From Methanocalculus sp. MSAO_Arc2 (GTDB taxonomy: Archaea > Halobacteriota > Methanomicrobia > Methanomicrobiales > Methanocorpusculaceae), in the NCBI GenBank assembly GCA_003838065.1, contig QZAC01000050.1:1-19852 (forward strand): a stretch of DNA of 19,852 nucleotides, in the 5' to 3' direction. The notes beneath the pieces are model-generated. The model worked only from the letters and a program-made list of their open reading frames with translations. It was not told the DNA's origin and searched no databases. Positions 13,570 through 19,852 of this stretch are shown here, in pieces (position 1 is the first letter of the stretch; the number at the start of each line of letters is the position of its first letter). Position numbers and translations under genes: made by a program.

Positions 13570-14371
13570 TATCCGCTATATACAGGGAAACAAGGCGCTC
13601 AGCAAGCACCCCGAGATCGGGGATAAGGCGGAAGAGGGTATAGGCAATCCCGATGAGGAGCAGAAGCGCCAGAAGTTCACTCACGACGTTATGTGCCCAG
13701 AAGAAACTCTCGTATCCATAGACACCTCTTCCCACCAGTTCAGGCAGCCAGGGATACCACTGGCCTGTATATGCCATAATAACATAGGCATTCCGCAGGA
13801 GATTGAGGAAGTAGATGGTCGGGGCAATCAGGAGAAATGAGATGATCTTCTGTCTGACGCTGGTTGGCACCATATTGGCCACCGCAAGCATGATCGCAAT
13901 GCTCGCGATCCCGGTGCAGCCAAGCACGATCTCAACCCGAAATCCGATGTCGCTGCCTGGAATCGAACCTGCCATGATGGTGTTCCATGCATACAGGGTC
14001 ACCGGATAATCAAGGAGTGTTAATACCCAGATAGTCTGGTCAACGACAACTGCGATCAGCCAGTTTCGTAGCGGCTCAAAAAAGCCAAATGGGGCATATA
14101 TGAGAAATGAATATGCTGCTGCTTTTGTCAGGCTTTCGATGGCTGGATCGTGTGCGATGAGGCGTCGCGCGGTCAGATAGACAAAGGGAACTGAAAGAAT
14201 ACCCAATGTAGGATACAAAAAATTATTCACCGCAAGAAAACCCGGCATTTCAACGAGGAGCAGAAGAGATATCGATGCCCACCCAATGATGCCTGCATAC
14301 CAGCGGTACCTGTTTGGTACAAGAAAGAAAAGAAAACCAATACAGGAGAGTATGACCAGGAACTCATTCAT
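13541..14371 (-). CDS. artA: Archaeosortase A
   Basis: A 276-residue multi-pass membrane transpeptidase-like enzyme that processes surface proteins bearing a PGF-CTERM tail and transfers them to a lipid anchor. About eight hydrophobic helices are visible. The catalytic residues of the exosortase/archaeosortase superfamily are present: Cys152 in VEIVLGCTGIASIAI, Arg193 in FLNLLRNAYVIM and His227 in FFWAHNVVSE. The Cys-to-Arg spacing of 41 equals that of the Haloferax enzyme as I remember it. PTIYFLNLLRN and GYESFFWAHN are close to the archaeosortase A subgroup. Substrates would include S-layer-type proteins; none is encoded in the window. The gene is convergent with, and overlaps by 29 bases, the CDP-alcohol phosphatidyltransferase gene. 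The start ATG at 14371 opens with a hydrophobic helix (FLVILSCIGFLFFLV). Confidence 0.93.
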   Translation of the reverse strand: MNEFLVILSCIGFLFFLVPNRYRWYAGIIGWASISLLLLVEMPGFLAVNNFLYPTLGILSVPFVYLTARRLIAHDPAIESLTKAAAYSFLIYAPFGFFEPLRNWLIAVVVDQTIWVLTLLDYPVTLYAWNTIMAGSIPGSDIGFRVEIVLGCTGIASIAIMLAVANMVPTSVRQKIISFLLIAPTIYFLNLLRNAYVIMAYTGQWYPWLPELVGRGVYGYESFFWAHNVVSELLALLLLIGIAYTLFRLIPDLGVLAERLVSLYIADIRQVFLKGR

Positions 14372-14465
14372 TCAGAACATATTGATCCTGCAATCAGAAA
14401 AAACCAGAGGAAGCTGCCACCGATAGATCCTTTTCAGGGGGATCGCCCTGCTCTGAAGGCGGAGT

Positions 14466-14473
14466 CTTTAAAG
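14466..14473 (+). promoter_or_regulatory. TATA-like element for tfs (leaderless)
   Basis: CTTTAAAG is centred about 26 bases before ATG 14496, the distance expected from an archaeal TATA box to the start site, so the message likely starts at the ATG. A second A/T-rich element, ACATATAG (14481-14488), is too close to the ATG for that role. Confidence 0.5.
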
Positions 14474-14495
14474 TTCCAACACATATAGTACATTC

Positions 14496-14810
14496 ATGCG
14501 TTTCTGCCCAGAATGTAAGAGCCTCATGATCGCACAGTCAGGAAGGATGTACTGTCGACGGTGTGAATATTCTGAAGAGATCACAGATTCCGGATCGCTT
14601 CAGGTGACACGGACACGAACCGAGAAGGAGATCGTCATCGTTGATGAGGAAGACAAAGTGGCGACACTCCCTACCTGTGCAGTGAGATGTCCGGAATGTG
14701 GGCATAACACTGCCTATTGGTGGCTCAGGCAGCTTCGATCTGCAGATGAAAGCGAAGTGCGTTTCTTCAGGTGCGTTGCATGCGAACACACATGGAGAGA
14801 GTATGATTAA
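14496..14810 (+). CDS. tfs: Transcription factor S (TFS), RNA polymerase cleavage factor
   Basis: A 104-residue archaeal TFIIS/RpoM-like protein that enters the polymerase secondary channel and triggers transcript cleavage in backtracked complexes. Two zinc ribbons are visible: N-terminal C4-PE-C7 with C20-RR-C23, and C-terminal C65-PE-C68 with C93-VA-C96. The catalytic acidic pair D84-E85 lies in RSADESEVRF at the tip of the second ribbon, followed by FRCVACEHTWREYD, the standard ending. Presence of the acidic pair indicates an active cleavage factor rather than an inhibitory paralogue such as Sulfolobus TFS4. The length is that of canonical archaeal TFS. It lies on the plus strand before acs and tbp, but a T-run after the stop and a 146-base A/T-rich gap suggest separate transcription. 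Confidence 0.96.
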   Translation: MRFCPECKSLMIAQSGRMYCRRCEYSEEITDSGSLQVTRTRTEKEIVIVDEEDKVATLPTCAVRCPECGHNTAYWWLRQLRSADESEVRFFRCVACEHTWREYD

Positions 14811-14817
14811 ATAAATA

Positions 14818-14823
14818 TTTTTT
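14818..14823 (+). terminator. T-rich terminator after tfs
   Basis: A T6 run begins eight bases after the TAA of tfs within an A/T-rich stretch (AAATATTTTTTC). This matches archaeal U-tract termination and separates tfs from acs. Confidence 0.4.
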
Positions 14824-14908
14824 CATTAAAATTCTATTTAGTTTTAAATACGAATAATTATTCAATTCTCTCTTCTCCTTTCCCTCAGACATGTAAAAAT
14901 CGCTTTTT

Positions 14909-14919
14909 TTTTATACCAT
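14909..14919 (+). promoter_or_regulatory. TATA box for the acetyl-CoA synthetase gene
   Basis: TTTTATACCAT is centred near 14914. Initiation about 26 bases downstream would give a leader of some 17 bases to ATG 14957 or 38 bases to ATG 14978. The longer leader is compatible with use of the AGGAG at 14966-14970 as a ribosome-binding site for 14978. Confidence 0.5.
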
Positions 14920-14956
14920 GCATGAGTACGAGATCCCTATTTCTGCATAATTAATC

Positions 14957-16864
14957 ATGTCAGATAGGAGCATGTACATGCCGGACCAACAGGTAACACT
15001 GAACAACAAAAAATACCTACCAGACCAGAAGTATCAGAACGAGGCCTGGTGCAAAGATGCGGAACACTTCTACCAGGGATTTCTCACCGATCCTGATGGA
15101 TTCTGGAGCCGGATTGCCAATGAACTCGAATGGATTGCACCATGGGATAAGGTTAAAGAATGGAACCATCCCTTTGCCCGCTGGTTCACTAACGGCAAAT
15201 GCAATATCACATACAATTGCCTTGACCGGCACATCGAAAGTCCAAGGCGGAATAAAGTCGCCCTCTTCTGGCATGGTGATGATGGAAGAAGCCGGAGTTA
15301 TACATACTGGCAACTCCTTCGCGAGGTGGAATTGTTTGCAAACGGGTTGAAAAACCTGGGTATTTCAAAGGGTGATTGTGTCTGCATCTACATGCCAAAT
15401 GTTCCTGAACAGGTTATTGCCATGCTCGCCTGTGCACGGATCGGAGCCATCCACTCAGTTGTCTTTGCCGGGTTTGGTTCAGATGCCCTGCATGCCAGGA
15501 TTACCGGTGCGGGCGCAAAAGTAGTCATTACCGCAGATGCCAGCATCCGGCGCGGGAAGACAATTCCGTTAAAACCCATCCTGGAAGAAGCGCTGATCAA
15601 TGCAACCACAGTCGATTACATTGTTGTTCTCAGGACACAGGAGCCGTCAATTGATCTCCTTCCTGAATTTGAGAAGGACTTTTATGAACTGATGGAAAGC
15701 AGCGATAAAAGCTGTCCTCCAGAAGAGATGGATTCCGAAGATCCGCTCTTCATCCTGTATACATCGGGAACAACAGGTCAGCCAAAGGGAATCATTCATA
15801 CAACCGGCGGCTATATGGTCGGGACGTACTATAGCAGCAAGTATATACTTGATATAAAAGATGCTGATATCTTCTGGTGTACAGCAGATCCGGGATGGAT
15901 CACCGGCCACTCATATATCGTCTATGGCCCGCTTTTGATGGGAGCAACCATCTTTATCACCGAATCAACACCCGATTATCCGGATGCCGGTATCTGGTGG
16001 AAACTCATTGAGAAGTACGGCATCTCAATCTTTTATACCGCACCAACGGCAATCAGGATGTTTATGCGGTTTGGAGAAGAGTACCCGGACAGGTATGATC
16101 TATCGAGCCTCCGCATTCTCGGATCAGTCGGTGAACCACTAAATCCCGAGGCATTCGAGTGGTTCTACCACACAATCGGCAAAGGGAAACTCCCGATTGT
16201 CGATACCTGGTGGCAGACAGAGACCGGTATGCATATGATCACTACCATGATAGGTGAACCGATGAAGCCTGGATTTGCAGGAAAGCCGATTCCAGGCGTT
16301 CTCGCCGATATAGTCGATAAAAATGGAAACCCTGTCCCTCCAGGAGTTTCCGGTCAGCTGATTATCAAAGAGCCCTGGCCTTCGATGATGCGGATGGTCC
16401 ACCAGAACGAAGAGAGATACCGGCTCTACTGGAGTGGACCTGATGGGAGTTTTCTGGCAAGCGACCTTGCCGTCAGGGATGATGAAGGGTATATGATGAT
16501 ACTTGGCCGATCAGATGACCTGATCATCGTATCAGGCCACAACATTGGAACAGCCGAAGTCGAAAGCGCCCTTGTATCACACAAAGCTGTTGCTGAGGCT
16601 GCTGTAGTCGGAATTCCAGACGAGATGAAAGGCAATCGAATCCTGGCATTTGTACTGCTGAGAGAGAATTATACAGAAACACCCAAACTGAAACAGGATC
16701 TCCTCTACCATGTCAGGATTACGCTTGGTCCTATCGCTGTTCCCTCAGAGATCAGGGTTGTTGAGTCGCTCCCCAAAACCAGGAGCGGAAAGATCATGAG
16801 AAGAGTGCTCCGTGCCTGGGAACTTGGCGAAGATCCCGGAGATCTCTCGACCATAGAAGAGTGA
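14957..16864 (+). CDS. acs: Acetyl-CoA synthetase (AMP-forming)
   Basis: A 635-residue adenylate-forming enzyme that activates acetate to acetyl-CoA with ATP; in a hydrogenotrophic methanogen this would serve acetate assimilation. Seen: the N-terminal NCLDRHIES segment, P-loop YTSGTTGQPKG (268-278), VFAGFGSDALHARI, TADPGWITGHSYIVYGPL, VGEPLNPEAFEWF, and VDTWWQTETG, with Trp419 in the position that restricts the pocket to acetate. The C-terminal domain has GRSDDLIIVSGHNIGTAEVES and the catalytic/acetylatable Lys612 in PKTRSGKIMRR. The hinge motif usually reads SGHRLGTAE; here Arg is Asn529, and the A7-type motif (SGD in E. coli) reads ASD. These mark a divergent Acs subgroup. The start could be 14957 or ATG 14978, which has AGGAG seven bases upstream. 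No acetyltransferase or deacetylase gene lies nearby. Confidence 0.94.
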   Translation: MSDRSMYMPDQQVTLNNKKYLPDQKYQNEAWCKDAEHFYQGFLTDPDGFWSRIANELEWIAPWDKVKEWNHPFARWFTNGKCNITYNCLDRHIESPRRNKVALFWHGDDGRSRSYTYWQLLREVELFANGLKNLGISKGDCVCIYMPNVPEQVIAMLACARIGAIHSVVFAGFGSDALHARITGAGAKVVITADASIRRGKTIPLKPILEEALINATTVDYIVVLRTQEPSIDLLPEFEKDFYELMESSDKSCPPEEMDSEDPLFILYTSGTTGQPKGIIHTTGGYMVGTYYSSKYILDIKDADIFWCTADPGWITGHSYIVYGPLLMGATIFITESTPDYPDAGIWWKLIEKYGISIFYTAPTAIRMFMRFGEEYPDRYDLSSLRILGSVGEPLNPEAFEWFYHTIGKGKLPIVDTWWQTETGMHMITTMIGEPMKPGFAGKPIPGVLADIVDKNGNPVPPGVSGQLIIKEPWPSMMRMVHQNEERYRLYWSGPDGSFLASDLAVRDDEGYMMILGRSDDLIIVSGHNIGTAEVESALVSHKAVAEAAVVGIPDEMKGNRILAFVLLRENYTETPKLKQDLLYHVRITLGPIAVPSEIRVVESLPKTRSGKIMRRVLRAWELGEDPGDLSTIEE

Positions 16865-16892
16865 GAAAATACCCCTCCTTTCTTCAGAAGTG

Positions 16893-16900
16893 TTTATATA
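16893..16900 (+). promoter_or_regulatory. TATA box for tbp (leaderless)
   Basis: TTTATATA is centred about 26 bases before ATG 16923, so transcription should start at the ATG. A second strong TATA-like element (ATATTTATAAAC, 16911-16922) abuts the ATG itself, where it cannot direct the same start. Confidence 0.6.
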
Positions 16901-16922
16901 GTGAATAGTGATATTTATAAAC

Positions 16923-17483
16923 ATGACATTCAATCCCGAGGATTCTCTCAAGATTGAAAATATCGTTGCATCAGCGAAAGTAACCGATTTTCTTGATCTA
17001 AAATCACTAGCTGCTGAGATAAAGGGCGCCGAATATAATAAGAAGCGTTTTCCCGGCGTCGTCCTCAGGATGCAGGATCCCAAAATCGCTGCCCTTGTCT
17101 TTGGTTCTGGGAAGGTGGTGCTAACCGGAGCAAAGAGCATCGAGAGTTTAAACCGTGGACTCGAGATTCTGGGCGGTCTCCTGCGTGACCTGAAGATAGA
17201 TATTCCGGAAAACCTGACATATAAAATTCAGAACATCGTCACCTCAGCAGATCTTGGAACCCCGATTAACTTAAATAAAATTGCAGTCGGTTTCAATCTT
17301 GACCGAATTGAATATGAACCAGAACAGTTTCCCGGCCTCGTGTACCGGCTTGAGGAGCCAAAGGTTGTCGTCCTCCTCTTTGGATCCGGAAAACTGATCA
17401 TCACCGGGGGAAAACAGCCTGAAGATGCAAAGGGAGCGGTCCGAAAGATTCTTGCAGATCTCTCAAATCTCGGGATGATTTGA
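16923..17483 (+). CDS. tbp: TATA-binding protein (TBP)
   Basis: A 186-residue general transcription factor that binds the TATA box and, with TFB, recruits archaeal RNA polymerase. The two-fold internal repeat of TBP is obvious: IENIVASAKV ... FPGVVLRMQDPKIAALVFGSGKVVLTGAK (11-71) and IQNIVTSADL ... FPGLVYRLEEPKVVVLLFGSGKLIITGGK (102-164). The FPGL/FPGV and FGSGK segments contain the Phe residues and contacts that intercalate at the TATA ends. It has the normal length for an archaeal TBP and only a short C-terminal tail without the acidic extension seen in some species. I chose ATG 16923; an upstream in-frame GTG at 16908 lies within the promoter and would add five unlikely residues. The gene has its own TATA box and a T-rich stretch after its stop. 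Confidence 0.98.
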   Translation: MTFNPEDSLKIENIVASAKVTDFLDLKSLAAEIKGAEYNKKRFPGVVLRMQDPKIAALVFGSGKVVLTGAKSIESLNRGLEILGGLLRDLKIDIPENLTYKIQNIVTSADLGTPINLNKIAVGFNLDRIEYEPEQFPGLVYRLEEPKVVVLLFGSGKLIITGGKQPEDAKGAVRKILADLSNLGMI

Positions 17484-17500
17484 ACCATATCTATACCCAC

Positions 17501-17513
17501 TCTTTTCTTTTTT
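17501..17513 (+). terminator. T-rich terminator after tbp
   Basis: TCTTTTCTTTTTT begins about 17 bases after the tbp stop codon and is the expected type of archaeal U-rich terminator. Confidence 0.5.
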
Positions 17514-17547
17514 GATCTGCACAAACCTCGGATAGAATAGTAGATCT

Positions 17548-17580
17548 TTTATATTATAGAATAATAATAATAGATTATTA
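17548..17580 (+). promoter_or_regulatory. TATA box plus 16-bp palindrome for the winged-helix gene
   Basis: TTTATATT (17548-17555) is followed by a perfect palindrome, TAATAATAGATTATTA, at 17565-17580, apart from its central AG. The predicted start site, about 26 bases after the TATA centre, falls inside the palindrome, and the ribosome-binding GGAG follows immediately at 17581. A repressor bound here would block initiation; autoregulation by the encoded winged-helix protein is the simplest guess. Confidence 0.5.
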
Positions 17581-17591
17581 GGAGATAGCCT

Positions 17592-17969
17592 ATGGAATCA
17601 GGAATGTTCGGAACGCTTACACCCAAACAGGAAGAGATCATCGATCTTCTCAATGGAATCGGAATGAAGCGGAATGTGGCCAAAGTACTAGTTTTTCTCT
17701 CTGAACTGCCTGAAGCGAGCTCACGCCAGATAGAGCGTGCTACTGATCTCCGCCAACCCGAGGTCAGTATCGCAATGCGTGAGTTAAAGGATCAGGAATG
17801 GGTGATCTGCCGTGAAAGTAAAACTGAAAATAAAGGACGTCCGGTAAAAATCTATTCCGTCGCACTTGACCTGGCAGAAATTACCAACATACTCGAAGCA
17901 AAAAAAAGGCAGGAAGCCGAAAGCCAGATATCAATGATTAACCGGATGCGTGAGTGCATCGAATCCTAG
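17592..17969 (+). CDS. Winged-helix transcriptional regulator with C-terminal coiled coil
   Basis: A 125-residue DNA-binding protein of the MarR/TrmB/ArsR-like winged-helix group. The helix-turn-helix is seen in ASSRQIERATDLRQPEVSIAMRELKDQEWV (about 42-71), with SRQIERAT as the first helix and QPEVSIAMREL as recognition helix. The wing follows as CRESKTENKGRPVKIYSVAL, where KGRPVKIY is the common end of such wings in methanogen regulators. Residues 93-122 (EITNILEAKKRQEAESQISMINRM) form a likely dimerisation helix. There is no ligand-binding domain and no Cys pair for metal sensing. Start 17592 has GGAGATA just upstream. The gene follows tbp with a terminator between, has its own TATA box and palindrome, and is convergent with rpiA (nine bases between stops). 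The target and signal are unknown. Confidence 0.85.
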   Translation: MESGMFGTLTPKQEEIIDLLNGIGMKRNVAKVLVFLSELPEASSRQIERATDLRQPEVSIAMRELKDQEWVICRESKTENKGRPVKIYSVALDLAEITNILEAKKRQEAESQISMINRMRECIES

Positions 17970-17978
17970 GCTTTACCT

Positions 17979-18641
17979 TTACCAGCTTTCTTTGCCAATG
18001 AAGACGCTGGTCTTCCCTGTAAAGCGGGTAAAAAGACCGGATTCAATGATGCCCGGTATACCTGAAAGCTGCAGCTCGAGTTCATCAGGGGATATGATAT
18101 CCCCAAACATACAATCAAGGATCAGCATTCCATTATCTGATATGACCGGGCCATCTTTTCCCGTCCCGGTTCGAAGAGTAGCACTGCCATCACGTTCAAA
18201 GAGCCGCTGTATAACAGGCATACAGGCAAATGGAAGAACTTCTATTGGAACGATCCCATGCAGAAGAGAGACGCACTTTGTTGCGTCACAAACGATCAAG
18301 AGTTTTTCCGCCGCATCAGCAACACATTTCTCCCTGAAATGAGCAGCACCTCGGCCCTTGATCATTCTTTTCATTGGATCGATCTGATCTGCACCATCGA
18401 TAGCCAGATCGATTGTGGGATGTTCATCAAGAGTTGAAAGTGGAATGCCCATCTCAACAGCCCGGTATGCTGCCTGGTATGAGGTGGGGATTCCGATAAT
18501 ACAAAGATCTTCGTCCCGGATACGCATCGCCAGCCGCTCCATGGCATAGAAAACAGTTGATCCTGTCCCAAGGCCAACAATCATCCCGTCAGAGACGAGA
18601 TCTGCTGCCCGGTGGCCTGCTTGCTGTTTGGCTTCATCCAT
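17979..18641 (-). CDS. rpiA: Ribose-5-phosphate isomerase A
   Basis: A 220-residue isomerase interconverting ribose 5-phosphate and ribulose 5-phosphate; in methanogens it supplies ribose for nucleotides from the ribulose-monophosphate route. Seen: the phosphate-binding GLGTGST (23-29), PTSYQAA, the active-site DGADQID (82-88), KGRGAAHFREK (95-105) with Lys95 and the catalytic Glu104, and the C-terminal GIIESGLFTR. Active-site residues (Asp82, Asp85, Lys95, Glu104) keep the E. coli spacing with an offset of one. Two substitutions in otherwise invariant loops are seen: Gln for Glu in DGAD-E, and Arg for the second Gly of KGGG. Length is normal. It starts 38 bases after the surE stop on the same strand, implying a surE-rpiA transcript. 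Confidence 0.96.
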   Translation of the reverse strand: MDEAKQQAGHRAADLVSDGMIVGLGTGSTVFYAMERLAMRIRDEDLCIIGIPTSYQAAYRAVEMGIPLSTLDEHPTIDLAIDGADQIDPMKRMIKGRGAAHFREKCVADAAEKLLIVCDATKCVSLLHGIVPIEVLPFACMPVIQRLFERDGSATLRTGTGKDGPVISDNGMLILDCMFGDIISPDELELQLSGIPGIIESGLFTRFTGKTSVFIGKESW

Positions 18642-18679
18642 AGGATCTGGTGGGATGGAGAAAGGTATCTATATTGTTG

Positions 18680-19459
18680 TCAGCAAAACTGCCTCCTGAC
18701 CGCATCAAATGCAGCAGGGGCGGTGCAGTCCAGGGTCACCGGGGTGATGGAGATCCGCCCCATGCGGACGGCATGGACATCGGTTCCCTCTTCTGCATCT
18801 TCAATGAGAGGGCCGTCGATCCAGTAGTATGGCCTTCCTCTTGGATCCAGCCGCTTCTCAACACCGGTGTGGAAGAGGGAATGGGCAAGCCGGGTTACCT
18901 CATATCCACCCCTGATCTCAGATGGGATGTTGACGTTCAGGATGTCCGCTCCTTCTGGAAAACCCCTTTCAAATAATCGGGTGCATACATCAGTAACAAC
19001 ATGGCCAATTGAATCGTCATCCATCATATTGGACCGTGGATCATCGAATTTCATCCCCTGATCGTTGACCTGGAGAGAGAACGCAACGGCAGGTGTACCC
19101 TGGTTTGCTGCTTCAAGTGCGGCACCTGCAGTTCCCGAGGTCATGATCGATTCAAAACTCAGGTTCTCACCGATATTGATTCCTGATACAACAAGGTCCG
19201 GGTTGAGCTCAAGCGCATACAATCCGATAATGACCGCGTCGGTGGGTTTCCCATCCACCGCATATGCCGGGAATCCATTGATTGTTACGCTATGCAGCCT
19301 GATCGGCTCAAATATCGAGATTGACCTGCCTACTGCACTCTGCTGCGTGGCCGGGGCAACGACGGTCACCTCGGCAATCTCAGATAGAGCTGAATATGCC
19401 GCCCAGAGTCCTCCTGATGAGACACCATCATCGTTTGTAAGCAGGACGGTTGGTTTCAT
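18680..19459 (-). CDS. surE: 5'/3'-nucleotidase SurE
   Basis: A 259-residue metal-dependent phosphatase that removes phosphate from nucleoside monophosphates and may act on other small phosphate esters. Family motifs: the N-terminal LLTNDDGVSSGGL with metal-binding Asp10-Asp11, VVAPATQQSAVGRSIS, AVDGKPTDAVIIGL, VVSGINIGENLSFESIMTSGTAGAALEA, with the metal-ligand Asn in GINIGEN, and GTPAVAFSL. The length is that of the family. The true start is ATG 19459 (MKPTVLLTNDDG), as SurE proteins begin within a few residues of this strand; the frame is open back to 19513. A TATA-like GAGTATTATC on the minus strand at 19484-19493 lies about 29 bases before the ATG, suggesting a nearly leaderless message. 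It probably forms a unit with rpiA downstream and is divergent from the ATP-grasp gene. Confidence 0.96.
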   Translation of the reverse strand: MKPTVLLTNDDGVSSGGLWAAYSALSEIAEVTVVAPATQQSAVGRSISIFEPIRLHSVTINGFPAYAVDGKPTDAVIIGLYALELNPDLVVSGINIGENLSFESIMTSGTAGAALEAANQGTPAVAFSLQVNDQGMKFDDPRSNMMDDDSIGHVVTDVCTRLFERGFPEGADILNVNIPSEIRGGYEVTRLAHSLFHTGVEKRLDPRGRPYYWIDGPLIEDAEEGTDVHAVRMGRISITPVTLDCTAPAAFDAVRRQFC

Positions 19460-19538
19460 ACCTATCAGTCGTCTTTGAATGATGATAATACTCGTGTATC
19501 TGCAAAGCCTCATCTGAATCCGGGATCAACATATCAGC

Positions 19539-19852
19539 ATGAAGGTACTCCTCGCAGAGTATACGATTCTGCATGAACCTGTACTCGCCCCGGAAGGAGA
19601 AGCAATGCTTGCAACACTCCGGAATAGCTTTGAACGGCTTGGACATACGGTGATCTCTCCAGAGAAAGGAAATTTCAACGATGAGATCAGGCGCCTTGCG
19701 TCCATCTGCGATTATGGCCTCATTATCGCACCCGACGATCTCCTTGCCGACTTTACCCGCCAGATAGAAGGGGTTGTTCATTCAATTGGAACAGATAGCA
19801 TGAGTGCTGCTGTCTGTGCAAACAAACGTCTGACTGCACGCCTCCTCAAAGA
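19539..19852 (+). CDS. ATP-grasp enzyme, N-terminal part, resembling tyramine-glutamate ligase MfnD
   Basis: A frame opens at ATG 19539 and runs off the window end after 104 residues, so only the N-terminal domain is visible. It begins MKVLLAEYTILHEP, followed by APEGEAMLATLRNSFERLGHTVISPEKG and later DYGLIIAPDDLLADFTRQIEGV and ANKRLTARLLK. The pattern of an initial strand, EG-x-AML and then NK-x-x-x-x-LL before the ATP-grasp domain is that of the COG1821-type ATP-grasp proteins. In methanogens these include MfnD, which ligates glutamate to tyramine in methanofuran synthesis. The catalytic ATP-grasp core is outside the window, so the assignment rests on the N-terminal pattern and the inferred host. 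It is divergent from surE, with 79 bases between the start codons. The minus-strand frame across 19428-19781 is its shadow. Confidence 0.65.
   Translation, partial: MKVLLAEYTILHEPVLAPEGEAMLATLRNSFERLGHTVISPEKGNFNDEIRRLASICDYGLIIAPDDLLADFTRQIEGVVHSIGTDSMSAAVCANKRLTARLLK

Noticed and set aside
14481..14488. ACATATAG as the tfs TATA box
   Set aside because: It lies only about ten bases before the ATG, too close for archaeal initiation; CTTTAAAG upstream has the right spacing.
16908..16922. GTG start for TBP at 16908
   Set aside because: These codons are the TATA-like element itself; ATG 16923 fits TBP length and the upstream TATA spacing.
19428..19781. Minus-strand frame of 117 residues at the right end
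   Set aside because: It overlaps surE and is antisense to the ATP-grasp frame, which shows real family patterns.

Overview
The window looks like a chromosomal segment of a euryarchaeal methanogen, most likely a Methanomicrobiales-type organism. The archaeal signature genes are TATA-binding protein, the RNA polymerase cleavage factor TFS, Pth2-type peptidyl-tRNA hydrolase, TruD, archaeal-type riboflavin reductase, archaeosortase A, and the start of an ATP-grasp ligase resembling the methanofuran enzyme MfnD. Base composition is moderate, many promoters have a TATA box about 26 bases before the start codon (probable leaderless messages), and genes sit in short units on both strands. The lineage is inferred from gene content only. 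I see no rRNA, tRNA, CRISPR array, prophage or complete insertion sequence.

Layout. 1-1562 (minus): a class V aminotransferase of the cysteine desulfurase family followed by an unrecognised gene cut by the window edge. 1642-3597 is the least ordered stretch: a DUF4143 protein lacking its ATPase half, short tandem repeats, a bacterial-type shikimate kinase-like gene, and an apparent remnant of a secreted protein with in-frame stops. 3598-6749: MscS channel, J-domain protein, SAM methyltransferase and a stand-alone condensation-domain (acyltransferase-like) protein. 6992-8010 (minus): universal stress protein translationally coupled to a stand-alone LigD-type 3'-phosphoesterase. 8210-9514: a short QueG-like double [4Fe-4S] protein convergent with a PrxQ/Bcp peroxiredoxin. 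9608-11232: pth2-truD, overlapping by four bases. 11373-12847 (minus): riboflavin-pathway reductase overlapping sppA by four bases. 12937-14371: a CDP-alcohol phosphatidyltransferase convergent with and overlapping archaeosortase A. 14496-17969: tfs, acetyl-CoA synthetase, tbp and a small winged-helix regulator, all plus strand but apparently each with its own promoter. 17979-19459 (minus): surE-rpiA. 19539 to the end: start of an MfnD-like ATP-grasp enzyme.

Functionally this is mostly housekeeping: transcription machinery, tRNA quality control and modification, pentose, riboflavin and cofactor metabolism, acetate activation, cell-surface protein processing, osmotic and oxidative stress. I did not find a complete new multi-gene system. 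The more unusual items are the Usp/3'-phosphoesterase pair, the stand-alone condensation-domain protein, the artA/phospholipid-synthase convergence, an acetyl-CoA synthetase with an Arg-to-Asn change in a conserved motif, two TATA-like elements at tbp, and the decayed 1642-3597 stretch.
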